From: CAJXNP01 sp050305935
GTDB taxonomy: Bacteria; Bacteroidota; Bacteroidia; Cytophagales; Cyclobacteriaceae
NCBI GenBank assembly: GCA_050305935.1
Contig: JBNLGG010000015.1
Span: forward strand, 9,102-73,101
DNA length: 64,000 bases
Reading direction: 5' to 3'
The notes beneath the pieces were generated by a model. It was given only the letters and a program-made list of their open reading frames with translations. It did no database searches and had not been told where the DNA came from. Every line of letters begins with the position of its first letter. Within the stretch, counting starts at the first letter, position 1. The translations under genes and the position numbers were made by a program. Shown here piece by piece: positions 1 to 8,435 of this stretch.

Positions 1-1398
1 GCTGATTTCCGTATCCTGCTTTGATTCCTCCGCTTTTCTTAAACGTTTGGCAATATTTTCCAGGCTTTTGTTGGTCTTTACGGCCTCAGCGGCAACAAAC
101 CCCTCCAGACTTTTATCCACCAAACTGGCCTTCGACTTTATTTTGTTAAACAATTCATTCACCTGTTTGATTTCATCGTCTAAGATTATTTCACCATCAG
201 AATTTCGCGCAATAAATTCTTGCTTCAAGTCATGAAAATCTTTGAATAATTCATCAGTCCTGATTCCCAGTTTTTCGATTCTTTTATACAGCCCTTTGTT
301 GATAATCATCGCAAAGTTCCTAGGGACCAGGATCGGAAAAGGAGTTGTATAGTGGTCAAAAACTGATTTGAGTTGTAGCCAATAGGCCACCTCTGCAGGC
401 CCGCCAATATAGGCCAGGTTAGGTAGGATCATTTCCTGGTACAGGGGACGAAGAATCACATTCGGACTGAACACTTCTGGTGTTGCATCCACCAAACTAA
501 TTATTTCCTGTGGACTAAATGAAATATCGGTTTCGTTTACGGTAAATTGGTTTCCTTCTTTTAAAATCCGTTGCCTGACCCCGTTTTTCGAATAAAAAAG
601 GTTAATGATACGTGGATATACCTGGGGCTGGTATCCAAAGGAATCTAGTTTTTTCGAAGTCTTTTCCGCGAGATCGTTTGCCTGGTGGTTTTCCAGGTCG
701 TCAATGATAATGTCTTTAAACAGGTTTTTTAATGCCCTGCTGTCGCCATCCACACAGACTAATCCATATTTACCAAACAGCCCGTTGACAAATTTCCGCG
801 TGGCCTCAGCCAGATTTTTACTGGTCAAGTAAGCTTCCTCAAAAAGAGGAGCTTTTTCCGGTAAGGCATCAATCACTTCTTTGATTGAACCTGTGGAAAA
901 CCGGCCGACTGCACCGGTCTGATCAGTCTCCCAGGTATATTTATTGCCAAAAAGATGGAAGGATTTGATCTCATCATAATCGTGGTCTTCTGATGCCATC
1001 CAGTAGACGGGTACAAAATCCTTATCCGGAAACTCTTTTTTTAAACGTTCGCAGAGATTGATTACTGTAATGATCTTATATATGAAATAAAGCGGCCCGG
1101 TGAAAATGTTTAGCTGATGGCCTGTGGTGATGGTAAAAGTTGTGTTCTTTTTCAGAAGCCTGATATTGTCTGCCACTGCACTTTCTGTCAGGATGCCTTC
1201 GTATTGTTTTTCCAGTTCCTGCGTCAGGATTTCGCGAACGGCCGGATCAGTTTTTTTATTCGAAAGCTGGTCTTTAAATCCATCCAGGTTCGGGTAATTC
1301 CCATAAAAGGCTTTCAGGTTTGAATTTTTATTGATATAGTCCAGAAATAATCCTTTGAATGCATTTGTATCTGCTAATGGAATCTTTTGATTGTTCAT
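1..1398 (-). CDS. bshC: Putative cysteine ligase BshC (bacillithiol synthesis), 3' end cut by window edge
   Basis: BshC adds cysteine to glucosaminyl-malate in the last step of bacillithiol synthesis, a low-molecular-weight thiol made by many Bacteroidota and Firmicutes. The reading frame opens with ATG at 1398 and stays open for 466 codons to the left edge. The family is about 530 residues, so the C-terminal 60-70 are missing. Recognisable BshC motifs are TTGHQLNIFTGPLYF in the N-terminal third and WMASEDHDYDEI, both typical of its Rossmann-like core, plus a helical C-terminal part (FNKIKSKASLVDKSL). The gene lies 98 bp upstream of nothing on its own strand except rimO, which precedes it co-directionally with a gap of 98 bp. 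I saw no frame break. Identity is quite sure; the start is well supported because the protein begins just ahead of the conserved region. Confidence 0.9.
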   Translation of the reverse strand, partial: MNNQKIPLADTNAFKGLFLDYINKNSNLKAFYGNYPNLDGFKDQLSNKKTDPAVREILTQELEKQYEGILTESAVADNIRLLKKNTTFTITTGHQLNIFTGPLYFIYKIITVINLCERLKKEFPDKDFVPVYWMASEDHDYDEIKSFHLFGNKYTWETDQTGAVGRFSTGSIKEVIDALPEKAPLFEEAYLTSKNLAEATRKFVNGLFGKYGLVCVDGDSRALKNLFKDIIIDDLENHQANDLAEKTSKKLDSFGYQPQVYPRIINLFYSKNGVRQRILKEGNQFTVNETDISFSPQEIISLVDATPEVFSPNVILRPLYQEMILPNLAYIGGPAEVAYWLQLKSVFDHYTTPFPILVPRNFAMIINKGLYKRIEKLGIRTDELFKDFHDLKQEFIARNSDGEIILDDEIKQVNELFNKIKSKASLVDKSLEGFVAAEAVKTNKSLENIAKRLRKAEESKQDTEIS

Positions 1399-1496
1399 TT
1401 ACTTTCGAATAAATTTTGCAAAATAATACTTTCAACGAGCGAAATTGCTTTTAGATCGCTGAATTACGCAAAATGTTCGTCGCCTGTAAAACATTA

Positions 1497-2816
1497 TTAT
1501 ATGACCGGAATTCCATGGAGGTCGAATTCCGTCGCGTCGGTGATTTTTACCTGGACAAAATCCCCGATCCGCAGGTATTGTTGATCAGCTTCAATCAACA
1601 CTTCATTGTCCACCTCCGGCGAATCATGCTCCGTTCTTCCCACAAAATAACCGGATTCAAAGCGATCAATCAGTACCTTTAACTCCTGACCAATCTTCGC
1701 TTCGTTCTTTTTGCGCGAGATTTCTTCCTGGATTTCCATGATTTCCCGCTGGCGGCTTTCTTTTACCTTTTGGCTTGTCTTGTCTTCTAATGTGAAGGCG
1801 TGCGTGTCTTCCTCGTGCGAATAGGTGAAAACGCCCAAGCGGTCAAATTCGGCTTGCTTCACAAAATCTTTTAACTCTTCAAATTCCTTTTTTCCTTCGC
1901 CCGGATGACCTACAATCAGGGTAGTTCTGATGGCAATCCCCGGTACTTTACTCCGGATGTTAGCCAGTAATTCTTCCGTTTTTTGGCGGTCTGTTCCCCG
2001 TCTCATGATCTTCAGCACCTTGTCAGACCCATGCTGGAGGGGGATGTCAAGGTAGTTGCAAATGTTTTTCCGCTCGGCCATGACTTCTAAGATATCCTCC
2101 GGAAAACCGGCTGGAAAAGCATAGTGAAGGCGGATCCATTCCAAACCTTCAATGTCAGAAAGATTTCTTAAAAGTTCAGCGAGGTTTCTCTTTCCATAAA
2201 GGTCCAGGCCATAGTAAGTAGAATCCTGTGCGATTAATAATAATTCTTTCGTGCCATTTTTCACCAGGTTTTTTGCTTCGGCCACCAGCTCTTCCATTGG
2301 TCGGCTGACGTGCTTGCCCCGCATGATAGGGATGGCACAGAAGGAGCAAGGCCGGTCGCAGCCCTCCGATATTTTCATGTAGGCATAGTGCTTCGATGTC
2401 GTCGTGATACGCTCGCCCAGCAATTCTTTTTTATAATCAGCTTTAAATTTTTTCAATAGAAGCGGCAATTCCATGGTACCAAACCAGGCGTCGACCCCTT
2501 TTATTTCCTTTGCCAGGTCTTCCCTGTATCGCTGCGAAAGGCATCCGGTAACATAAACCTTTTCCACGAGCCCTTCTTCCTTGGCATCCACGTATCGAAG
2601 GATCGTGTCGATGCTTTCCTGCTTAGCGTTGTCAATAAAACCACAGGTATTGATCACCACGATATTGGCACCATCCTTCACATCCTCATGGGCCACATTT
2701 ATCCCATTACCCTTCAATTGCGTAAACATCACCTCACTATCCACCAGGTTTTTAGAGCAGCCCAATGTGACGATGTTTACTTTGTCCTTTTTCAGCCCTT
2801 TTGTTTTCAAGATCAA
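1497..2816 (-). CDS. rimO: Ribosomal protein S12 methylthiotransferase RimO
   Basis: RimO is a radical-SAM enzyme that methylthiolates the conserved aspartate of ribosomal protein S12. The 439-residue product shows the three family domains in order. The first is an N-terminal UPF0004 (MTTase) domain with cluster cysteines at about 20 (TLGCSKNLVDSE), 58 and 92. The second is a radical-SAM core with CxxxCxxC at 153, 157 and 160 (GCDRPCSFC). The third is a C-terminal TRAM domain ending in a hydrophobic HGIPVI tail. TLGCSKN separates RimO from its paralogue MiaB. A TAGTTTTG -7 element sits 17 bp upstream, which supports the ATG at 2816. Length matches the family. Confidence 0.95.
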   Translation of the reverse strand: MILKTKGLKKDKVNIVTLGCSKNLVDSEVMFTQLKGNGINVAHEDVKDGANIVVINTCGFIDNAKQESIDTILRYVDAKEEGLVEKVYVTGCLSQRYREDLAKEIKGVDAWFGTMELPLLLKKFKADYKKELLGERITTTSKHYAYMKISEGCDRPCSFCAIPIMRGKHVSRPMEELVAEAKNLVKNGTKELLLIAQDSTYYGLDLYGKRNLAELLRNLSDIEGLEWIRLHYAFPAGFPEDILEVMAERKNICNYLDIPLQHGSDKVLKIMRRGTDRQKTEELLANIRSKVPGIAIRTTLIVGHPGEGKKEFEELKDFVKQAEFDRLGVFTYSHEEDTHAFTLEDKTSQKVKESRQREIMEIQEEISRKKNEAKIGQELKVLIDRFESGYFVGRTEHDSPEVDNEVLIEADQQYLRIGDFVQVKITDATEFDLHGIPVI

Positions 2817-2832
2817 TTTCTATTTGAGGGGA

Positions 2833-2840
2833 CAAAACTA
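2833..2840 (-). promoter_or_regulatory. -7 promoter element for rimO
   Basis: Read on the minus strand this is TAGTTTTG, a full match to the Bacteroidota primary-sigma -7 consensus TAnnTTTG, 17 bp before the rimO start. No TTG is visible at the ideal 19-bp spacing, so only the -7 half is supported. Confidence 0.4.
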
Positions 2841-2946
2841 TGAAATCATTTGCACACTCTGTCGTTTACCGGGTATGATCTTCCGATATTTGTCATTTGG
2901 CTGTCCGCTTTGGCGAAATTGATCATGGTCAAACCAATTAATTAAA

Positions 2947-2954
2947 TAAATTTG
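2947..2954 (+). promoter_or_regulatory. -7 promoter element for the DUF6452-like lipoprotein gene
   Basis: TAAATTTG matches TAnnTTTG. It overlaps the upstream TTG candidate start at 2952, so translation more likely begins at the TTG at 2982. No good -33 TTG lies at 19 bp. Confidence 0.4.
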
Positions 2955-2981
2955 CAGTCTCATTTTTTTAACAGGAAGTCA

Positions 2982-3500
2982 TTGAATAAAAACCTGCTAC
3001 AATTTCTTGCCATTACCCTTGTCGCTGGATGCCTATGTTCTTGTGATGTAGAAGATTGTATTTCGACGAAAAGTAGTGGAGTAATTGTGGAGTATATTCA
3101 TCAACAATCAAACGACGACCTTCGCCTCTCTGTCATTATAGATTACCTGCAAGCAGAAGGGAATGAAATTATCTTAGTTGATGATAGTTCAAGATTCTTT
3201 ATTGATACCTTATATCTAAATCCGGGGGATAACAACACAAGGTATAATTTAGAAATTAATCAATACAGAATTGACACTTCAGATATAGATCCCACCGATA
3301 TTTACATTACCGATTTAGGGAAAGAAGCACACACTATTTCCCTTTCCTACACCCGGCGACAGAGAATTATCAGTCAGGAATGTGGAGTAGAGCAATCATT
3401 TTATAATTTGGAAATTGTCGACCACGATTTTGACAGTGCTGTTGTGGTTAACGATACCATCGACCGATTTAATCCTGTAAATGTCCAGATTTATTTTTAA
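2982..3500 (+). CDS. Small lipoprotein, DUF6452-like
   Basis: A 172-residue protein that starts with a lipoprotein signal: MNKNLL, a hydrophobic stretch, then VAGC and LCSC, either of which could be the lipobox. The mature part is rich in short beta-strand-like segments and has a pair of cysteines near the N-terminus (CDVEDC) and one late (QECG). The start is a TTG at 2982. A TTG at 2952 is in frame but overlaps the -7 promoter element. The last 20 bp overlap the next gene, so the two are probably translationally coupled. The size, the CD/E-rich N-terminus and the pairing with the following gene resemble the Bacteroidota DUF6452-DUF6048 pair. That is from memory and unverified. Function is unknown, probably in the cell envelope. 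Confidence 0.65.
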   Translation: MNKNLLQFLAITLVAGCLCSCDVEDCISTKSSGVIVEYIHQQSNDDLRLSVIIDYLQAEGNEIILVDDSSRFFIDTLYLNPGDNNTRYNLEINQYRIDTSDIDPTDIYITDLGKEAHTISLSYTRRQRIISQECGVEQSFYNLEIVDHDFDSAVVVNDTIDRFNPVNVQIYF

Positions 3501-4179
3501 CATATTGGTCTTGATTTTTTGTGCGAATGCAGTATTTGCGCAGGTGGATAAATTTGCCCCAACCTCCATCAGAGTAGGGGCGGAAGCGGCTAATTATGCC
3601 TATGGACTGCTCAGTGATAATTTCAGGTCGTGGGAGTTTGAAGCGGACATAGATATTCACCGTTATTTTCTGGTGGCCGATATGGGATATGCTGCCTATA
3701 GCCAAACCGACGAAAACAATTATCATTCCTATGAAAGTAGTGGGAGGTATTTCAGGTTAGGTCCTGAAATCAACTTCATGCGCAATCCAAAGCTTCAAAA
3801 TGTGTTGGCCCTCGGGTTTAGGTATTGCTGGACATCATTTAGGGAATCTGCCACCTACTCTACCTATAATGCGATTGAAAATGACACGTACTGGCCGGAG
3901 CAAATGCTCACCTATGTTGAAGATGGAATCAGAGGGCGATGGTTTGAGGTTACAGCGTCATTAAAGGGGCGCTTGTACAAAAACCTTTACCTGGGCACTA
4001 CTATACGCTATAAGGTGTTACCCAAGGGAACCAAGGACGGCACATTCAGGGCATATTATATTCCCGGCTTCGGCAAAAGGGTGAATGATAACAACTGGGG
4101 GCTTAGCTATTTTATCGCGTACCGCTTTCCATTTCGCAAAAAGAAACAGTTTTATTTTGTTCCAAAAGAGAAAAAGTAA
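3481..4179 (+). CDS. Outer-membrane beta-barrel-like protein, DUF6048-like
   Basis: A 232-residue protein with an N-terminal signal peptide (hydrophobic stretch, then VFAQ cleavage site). Alternating aromatic and polar residues follow, typical of an 8-10-strand outer-membrane barrel. It contains a YESSGRYFRLGPEINFM-type strand and ends in a basic tail, FRKKKQFYF. It overlaps the preceding lipoprotein gene by 20 bp, so both are expected in one transcript and may work together at the outer membrane. It is convergent with the next gene with only 1 bp between stops. The DUF6048 assignment is by resemblance and neighbour pairing only. The biochemical role is unknown. Confidence 0.65.
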   Translation: MSRFIFNILVLIFCANAVFAQVDKFAPTSIRVGAEAANYAYGLLSDNFRSWEFEADIDIHRYFLVADMGYAAYSQTDENNYHSYESSGRYFRLGPEINFMRNPKLQNVLALGFRYCWTSFRESATYSTYNAIENDTYWPEQMLTYVEDGIRGRWFEVTASLKGRLYKNLYLGTTIRYKVLPKGTKDGTFRAYYIPGFGKRVNDNNWGLSYFIAYRFPFRKKKQFYFVPKEKK

Positions 4180-4180
4180 G

Positions 4181-4945
4181 CTACTTTATTTTCACGTCAA
4201 AGACGTAGTCTGTAACATAGGAATTCCCCAGCGTGGTGTGATGTACACCAATAAAGTGAATAGTCTGGCTACCACGTGCATCAGGAGGAATATTCATTTG
4301 TAAAACACCAACTCCATCCTGCACCAGAAGTGGATAAAGCTCATCTTGCAAATAGAGACCATCTTCCAATTCACCTACATAAAATTTATCCTTTGGGTGT
4401 CTTTCCGAAAACTTTATTTTTATCGTATAGGCGTGGTCCTTCTTCCTGGTATCAATCTCTTCAAATTCCAACTTGGGATAATCTTTCTTTAATTTTCCAC
4501 TGGTAAAATATTCCTTTAAACCCTTGCCGGTCTGACCCTTTTTATAAGGTTCTTCCGCTGTCAGTCGGCCATTCTCATAATTTTTGCGAATACCGTCGAG
4601 CTCGCCGTCAACGTAATTTGACTCCCTGTAAATTTTTCCATTTTCGTAGTAATAGGAAGCGGGACCGTCTTTTACGCCATTTTTGTAAAACATGGACAGC
4701 TTAATGTTTCCGTTTTCATAGTAGGTGACCGCTGCGCCATCTTTTACATCATTTATATAATTAATTCGAGTCTTAATTTTCCCGTTTTTGAAATAGGACT
4801 TGATTTCTCCATTTTTCTTTTCTTTCGGTTTGTCGGCTTCTCTTTTCTCAAGCGTTTCGATGGCTTTTTTCGATACGCCTCTGATAACCAAGTCGCAGGA
4901 AGTGAGAGAAAATAGTATGCAAAAAATGACAAGTAGCTTTTTCAT
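4181..4945 (-). CDS. MORN/YwqK-type repeat lipoprotein
   Basis: A 254-residue lipoprotein: signal peptide with lipobox LTSC (Cys17), a charged linker, then about five repeats of 22-23 residues of the form GxxxxYYENGxIKxxxxYxNGxxDG (roughly residues 45-150), and a unique C-terminal domain of about 100 residues. The repeats are those of the YwqK/MORN-repeat variant family, often found in Bacteroidota surface lipoproteins. Some are annotated as antitoxins, which I would not infer here because no toxin partner is adjacent. The C-terminal domain looks beta-rich (YTIKIKFSERHPKDKFYVG). Monocistronic by context. Function unknown. Confidence 0.8.
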   Translation of the reverse strand: MKKLLVIFCILFSLTSCDLVIRGVSKKAIETLEKREADKPKEKKNGEIKSYFKNGKIKTRINYINDVKDGAAVTYYENGNIKLSMFYKNGVKDGPASYYYENGKIYRESNYVDGELDGIRKNYENGRLTAEEPYKKGQTGKGLKEYFTSGKLKKDYPKLEFEEIDTRKKDHAYTIKIKFSERHPKDKFYVGELEDGLYLQDELYPLLVQDGVGVLQMNIPPDARGSQTIHFIGVHHTTLGNSYVTDYVFDVKIK

Positions 4946-4989
4946 AATGATCAGACTAAAAAGTATGATTCAAAATACGAAAGATTTAT

Positions 4990-5024
4990 AAAAAAACAGG
5001 CAACCCATTTCGATGGATTGCCTG
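4990..5024 (-). terminator. Rho-independent terminator (minus strand)
   Basis: An 11-bp stem (arms 4997-5007 and 5014-5024, one mismatch) with a 6-nt loop. On the minus strand it is followed by seven T (plus-strand A run 4990-4996). It would stop transcription arriving from the right, that is, from the V-ATPase operon or from a small gene in the 5025-5512 gap. Confidence 0.7.
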
Positions 5025-5139
5025 AAAACATCTCAATTTCAAAAAACTTAATTAGTGCTCGCAGTATATTCCACTTTTTTAGACTGATCATATTGCGGTT
5101 AAAGGCAGTACAACGTGAAATGTACTGTGGGAATCGTTG

Positions 5140-5379
5140 TTACCAAATATCAATCGCAGGGCACCGTGGCTTTTTCCCTGCTGGGCTCCATTCTGTTACA
5201 TTCTGAAATCCGATATGTACAACGCGTTTTTCTTCCTGGCAATTCACGTAAAGGCGGGTGCGCTGTTCGATAAAAGAAGCCGGTTCATCACTTACACCGC
5301 TATTTGTCAAAAAACCGTCCCTGAAGTCTGACTTCGGCCTGACTTCGACACACAGGGAAATCTGTCTTATATCATTATT
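5140..5379 (-). other. Possible small gene in a 570-bp gap (unassigned)
   Basis: Between the MORN lipoprotein and V-ATPase K (4946-5512) no gene was predicted. On the minus strand a frame is open for 79 codons (5379 to the stop at 5140). Its amino-acid composition looks protein-like, for example RTRLYVNCQEEKRVV and HIGFQNVTEW. It has no ATG; the only plausible start is TTG at 5310 (56 codons). It is followed 116 bp later by the terminator at 4990-5024. The same stretch contains the perfect inverted repeat GAAGTC-A-GACTTC, so a structured RNA is equally possible. No family was recognised. Confidence 0.25.
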
Positions 5380-5512
5380 TTAAAGGAACATAAGTATTGT
5401 AAAAACAGAATGTAATAATGCGATGTGGATCATATTTCAAAAAAACGCCAACAAACAAGCTGATGAGAAAACCTATTTACAATTCATTTGCTTGCCAATC
5501 ATAACCGGTAGA

Positions 5513-5977
5513 TTATCCAATTAAACCTCGGATTAGAAATGCTCCCGCGAAAGCAACAATGGCGTAAAGTTCGGGGAATACCGCCAGGATAAGTGTTCGG
5601 GCAAACACATTATTACCAGAGCCAATTGCGTCGATGCCTCCTGCACACACTTTTCCCTGGTAAATTCCTGATAATAGTCCGGCCAGTCCAAGCGCCAGTC
5701 CCGCTCCTAAAATTCCTGCACCCTGTAACAAGGTTATTTCCGGAGTGAGCAAATCCTGCATAATAAAAAAACCACCAAAACCATATAGCCCCTGGGTTCC
5801 TGGCAGCGCGCTTAAAACGATGTATGACCCAAAGGCCCCACTGTTTTTTTTAAGCGCTCCTACGGTTGTCATTCCGCCGATGGCTGTTCCCATGGCGCTA
5901 CCTATGCCTGGTAATCCGATGATTAATCCGACTCCGATAAATGCTAATATAAGTGGTAATGAGCTGATCGTTTCCAT
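5513..5977 (-). CDS. ntpK: V-type ATPase membrane rotor subunit K (c-ring proteolipid)
   Basis: Ion-carrying proteolipid that forms the membrane rotor ring of the V/A-type ATPase. The 154 residues form four transmembrane helices (two hairpins), the duplicated V-type form. The first hairpin carries SALPGTQGLYG (Leu58, Thr61, Gln62, Tyr65). The second carries SGIYQGKV (Gln107) and FPELYAI (Glu136). These are exactly the residues that coordinate Na+ in Enterococcus hirae NtpK (Leu61, Thr64, Gln65, Tyr68, Gln110, Glu139), at a constant offset of 3, so Na+ transport is likely. Only the second hairpin has the carboxylate, as usual. It is the last gene of the operon, 4 bp after subunit I. Confidence 0.95.
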   Translation of the reverse strand: METISSLPLILAFIGVGLIIGLPGIGSAMGTAIGGMTTVGALKKNSGAFGSYIVLSALPGTQGLYGFGGFFIMQDLLTPEITLLQGAGILGAGLALGLAGLLSGIYQGKVCAGGIDAIGSGNNVFARTLILAVFPELYAIVAFAGAFLIRGLIG

Positions 5978-5981
5978 GTAT

Positions 5982-7829
5982 TTATTTGGTTATGCTGTCA
6001 ATAGAATGCTTTTTAAATGGTTTGTAAGGAACTCCTCCCCCCGTGAAATTGGCGTTATTGTAAAACTCTACAAATGTGAGCCTCAGTGGGTGTACAAGGG
6101 ATCCAAGACAGGCAAGAAGAAAATTCAAGCTATGCCCCATGATCAGAAAAAGTATAGCTACTATTACCCCAATTATGCCTGCGCCCTCCATCATTTGACC
6201 CCCAATCTGATTGATCACCAACCCCAGGATAGAAGAGGCTACACCTAACGCAAAAAGGCGAATATAAGAAAGCACATCGCCGAGCAACCCGGTAACAATA
6301 AAATACAATGGTAAAATCCCTCCTCCAATTCGTGCACCTATCGGAAGACTTGTGTCGTGAAACAGAAGTACCAGAATTACTCCGGTGATTAAGAATACTT
6401 TTGAAATTCCGATTACTGAATGGAATATTTCCATCTTTTGAATTCCACCGAGAAAAAGAATGATTAGGCTTCCTACAATAAGGAATTTGCCTATCGCAGA
6501 AATTGCAGGCAAGAATCCCTCAAAATAAATTTTCTTACCAATTGAAATTGCAATAGCCACCAGGATTTGAAAAACGCCAATCATCAGGGCTACATTGAAA
6601 GCGTTAAAAATATCGTCCTGGTCGTCAGTCACCAGCACATAGTCAGAAAGGAAGGCAAAAAACGGGAGGTCGGTATGCTGGGTGACCGGGATGCCAAACA
6701 AGGTGCCTGACTTTACAATACCCAGAACAGCGGTCACTGTCCCCAATATTCCAATTAGTAAAGGCATTCCTTTCATTTTTTTGAAAAAAGTGAAAGCAGA
6801 AATAAGGGATAGTACTATTAATATTAAACCATACCCTGCATCTCCAAGGCAATAGGCAAAGAAGATGGGAAAGAAAACAGCAATGAAAGGAGTCAGGTCA
6901 AATTCGTAATAGTCCGGAAGTTGAAAGATCCTGGTGATGTTTTCAAATAGCCTGGGATATTTTTTATTTTTTAGGATTACGGGTATTTTATCTCCGGGTA
7001 TAGGATCGGAAAATTCGAATGACAATTCATTTTCACTGATAAACTTTAGCAGTGTGGATTCAGCTTTTTCAGGAAACCAGCCATGTATCACTTCGATTGT
7101 TCCAAAAGCCTTTTCTTCAAATTGATGCCGGACGGTATTATTTTCAAGTTGATCTTCGAGATCGATTACCTTTCTTTGTAGTATTTTCACATGGCAAGCC
7201 AATCCGGAAAGGTCTTGTTCTATTTTTCGAATATCCTCTTTGACGATCTCCGCTTGTTTTATGATTTCTGGAATGCCTGATTTTGGAAGGATAACCTTTT
7301 CAAATGGATAGTTTTTACCTTCGATTCTGTCGATAATCAAAAGATAGATCTGGTTATCAATTTTCGTAATTTCAATGAAAAGGGAGTCGTCGGCGTCAAA
7401 CTTTTTTATGTCTTTTTCTGACACTTTATAAAATGAGAAGAAAACCTGATGTTCCTCAAGGGCCTTTATTTTCTCCCAATCGATTTTTCCCCATGGCTCC
7501 AGCGCTTTTTTTTGTTTTTCTAATTCTTCTATTTGATTTGAAAACCCGGAGAGCTTTTGATCGAGTGACAAGACAGTGTTCTTTATTTCAGCCTCATTGC
7601 CGTATTTTTCAGATGATGGTTTTTCGCTGGCAGGATCATATTTTTTCAGGATGTTAATGGCTTTTTTGTAAGCACTGATTTCGTTGCGCAGTTCTTCCTG
7701 TTCGGGAAATTTTACTTCTTCACGGAATGAGTCAATATGGAGAACCCCCAGTTCATGCAGTTTATCCGTCACGCGGTTTTTATCCGAATGAAAGGTCAGC
7801 AAGGTCAATTTTTTCATTCTTTCTTTCAT
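5982..7829 (-). CDS. ntpI: V-type ATPase subunit I (stator a-subunit)
   Basis: Subunit I forms the static ion channel next to the K ring and links it to the peripheral stalk. The 615-residue product has a soluble N-terminal half with coiled-coil segments (about 40-110 and 190-240) and a C-terminal half with about seven transmembrane helices starting near residue 310. The essential channel arginine lies in SYIRLFALG (about residue 523). The N-terminus overlaps the subunit D gene by 4 bp (7826-7829), indicating coupled translation. The protein is at the short end of the family, as in other bacterial V-type enzymes. Confidence 0.93.
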   Translation of the reverse strand: MKERMKKLTLLTFHSDKNRVTDKLHELGVLHIDSFREEVKFPEQEELRNEISAYKKAINILKKYDPASEKPSSEKYGNEAEIKNTVLSLDQKLSGFSNQIEELEKQKKALEPWGKIDWEKIKALEEHQVFFSFYKVSEKDIKKFDADDSLFIEITKIDNQIYLLIIDRIEGKNYPFEKVILPKSGIPEIIKQAEIVKEDIRKIEQDLSGLACHVKILQRKVIDLEDQLENNTVRHQFEEKAFGTIEVIHGWFPEKAESTLLKFISENELSFEFSDPIPGDKIPVILKNKKYPRLFENITRIFQLPDYYEFDLTPFIAVFFPIFFAYCLGDAGYGLILIVLSLISAFTFFKKMKGMPLLIGILGTVTAVLGIVKSGTLFGIPVTQHTDLPFFAFLSDYVLVTDDQDDIFNAFNVALMIGVFQILVAIAISIGKKIYFEGFLPAISAIGKFLIVGSLIILFLGGIQKMEIFHSVIGISKVFLITGVILVLLFHDTSLPIGARIGGGILPLYFIVTGLLGDVLSYIRLFALGVASSILGLVINQIGGQMMEGAGIIGVIVAILFLIMGHSLNFLLACLGSLVHPLRLTFVEFYNNANFTGGGVPYKPFKKHSIDSITK

Positions 7830-8425
7830 GTGACCTCATCCTCTTGCAGATGCCGTTCTTTAACAATTTTTTGTGCAGCTTTCTGAAGGTTTTCCTCATC
7901 TTCCAGGTATCTTTTTATTCTCAGGATTCCTTCCTTAAAGTCCGGAATCTGGACTTTCTCATACAAGTTTACCTTTTGAGTTGTTTTTTTTCGATGATAG
8001 TTTAATGTTTCAAGTTGTTTTTGGGAGTACTTCAGGCGTAGTTTATTTACAATAATTTCCTTCAGCATCTCAATGCCAGTAGGTATCCACGCAGGTTGTT
8101 GATAATAAAATATGGGACCAGTTTTAAAGCTGATTTCCTTTAATACTTTCACTTTCACTCCGGCAATATTTTTTGTTTCTTCTTCTGTTTTGTCTATTCG
8201 GAGCACATAAGGAAATTCTTTTAGTAGTGCGCCATTTTTCAAAAACTTCTCGTAGGACAAATCATATGTTTTTGCAAGTTGTGCTACCAAATCCATCGCT
8301 TTTTTAACCTCGACACGAAGGGCTGTCTCCTTGCTCTTCAGTGTGGGCAACGCTCTTTCACGGATCGTAAGTTGCCGGGAAAGATCCTGCGAAAAGGTTT
8401 TATTATATTTTATTTTTAAAGCCAT
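7826..8425 (-). CDS. ntpD: V-type ATPase subunit D (central stalk)
   Basis: Subunit D is the long coiled-coil shaft that rotates inside the A3B3 head and couples it to the K ring. The 199 residues begin with KIKYNKTFSQDLSRQL and are largely helical, with heptad-like regions at both ends and a short globular middle, matching the antiparallel coiled coil of the family. The C-terminal helix continues to LQEDEVT. It lies 10 bp after subunit B and overlaps subunit I by 4 bp. The family is recognised by position and the LKxKETALR-type start. Confidence 0.9.
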   Translation of the reverse strand: MALKIKYNKTFSQDLSRQLTIRERALPTLKSKETALRVEVKKAMDLVAQLAKTYDLSYEKFLKNGALLKEFPYVLRIDKTEEETKNIAGVKVKVLKEISFKTGPIFYYQQPAWIPTGIEMLKEIIVNKLRLKYSQKQLETLNYHRKKTTQKVNLYEKVQIPDFKEGILRIKRYLEDEENLQKAAQKIVKERHLQEDEVT

Positions 8426-8435
8426 AGTAGACTTG

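Noticed and set aside
4181..4945. YwqK-like repeat protein as an antitoxin
   Set aside because: The repeat family name is sometimes linked to toxin-antitoxin systems, but this is a lipoprotein with no toxin gene next to it.
5018..5331. Two plus-strand frames of 62-64 codons in the gap before V-ATPase K
   Set aside because: Composition is not protein-like (many Phe, Ile, Cys) and they lie opposite the minus-strand stretch that looks better, within a region ended by a minus-strand terminator.
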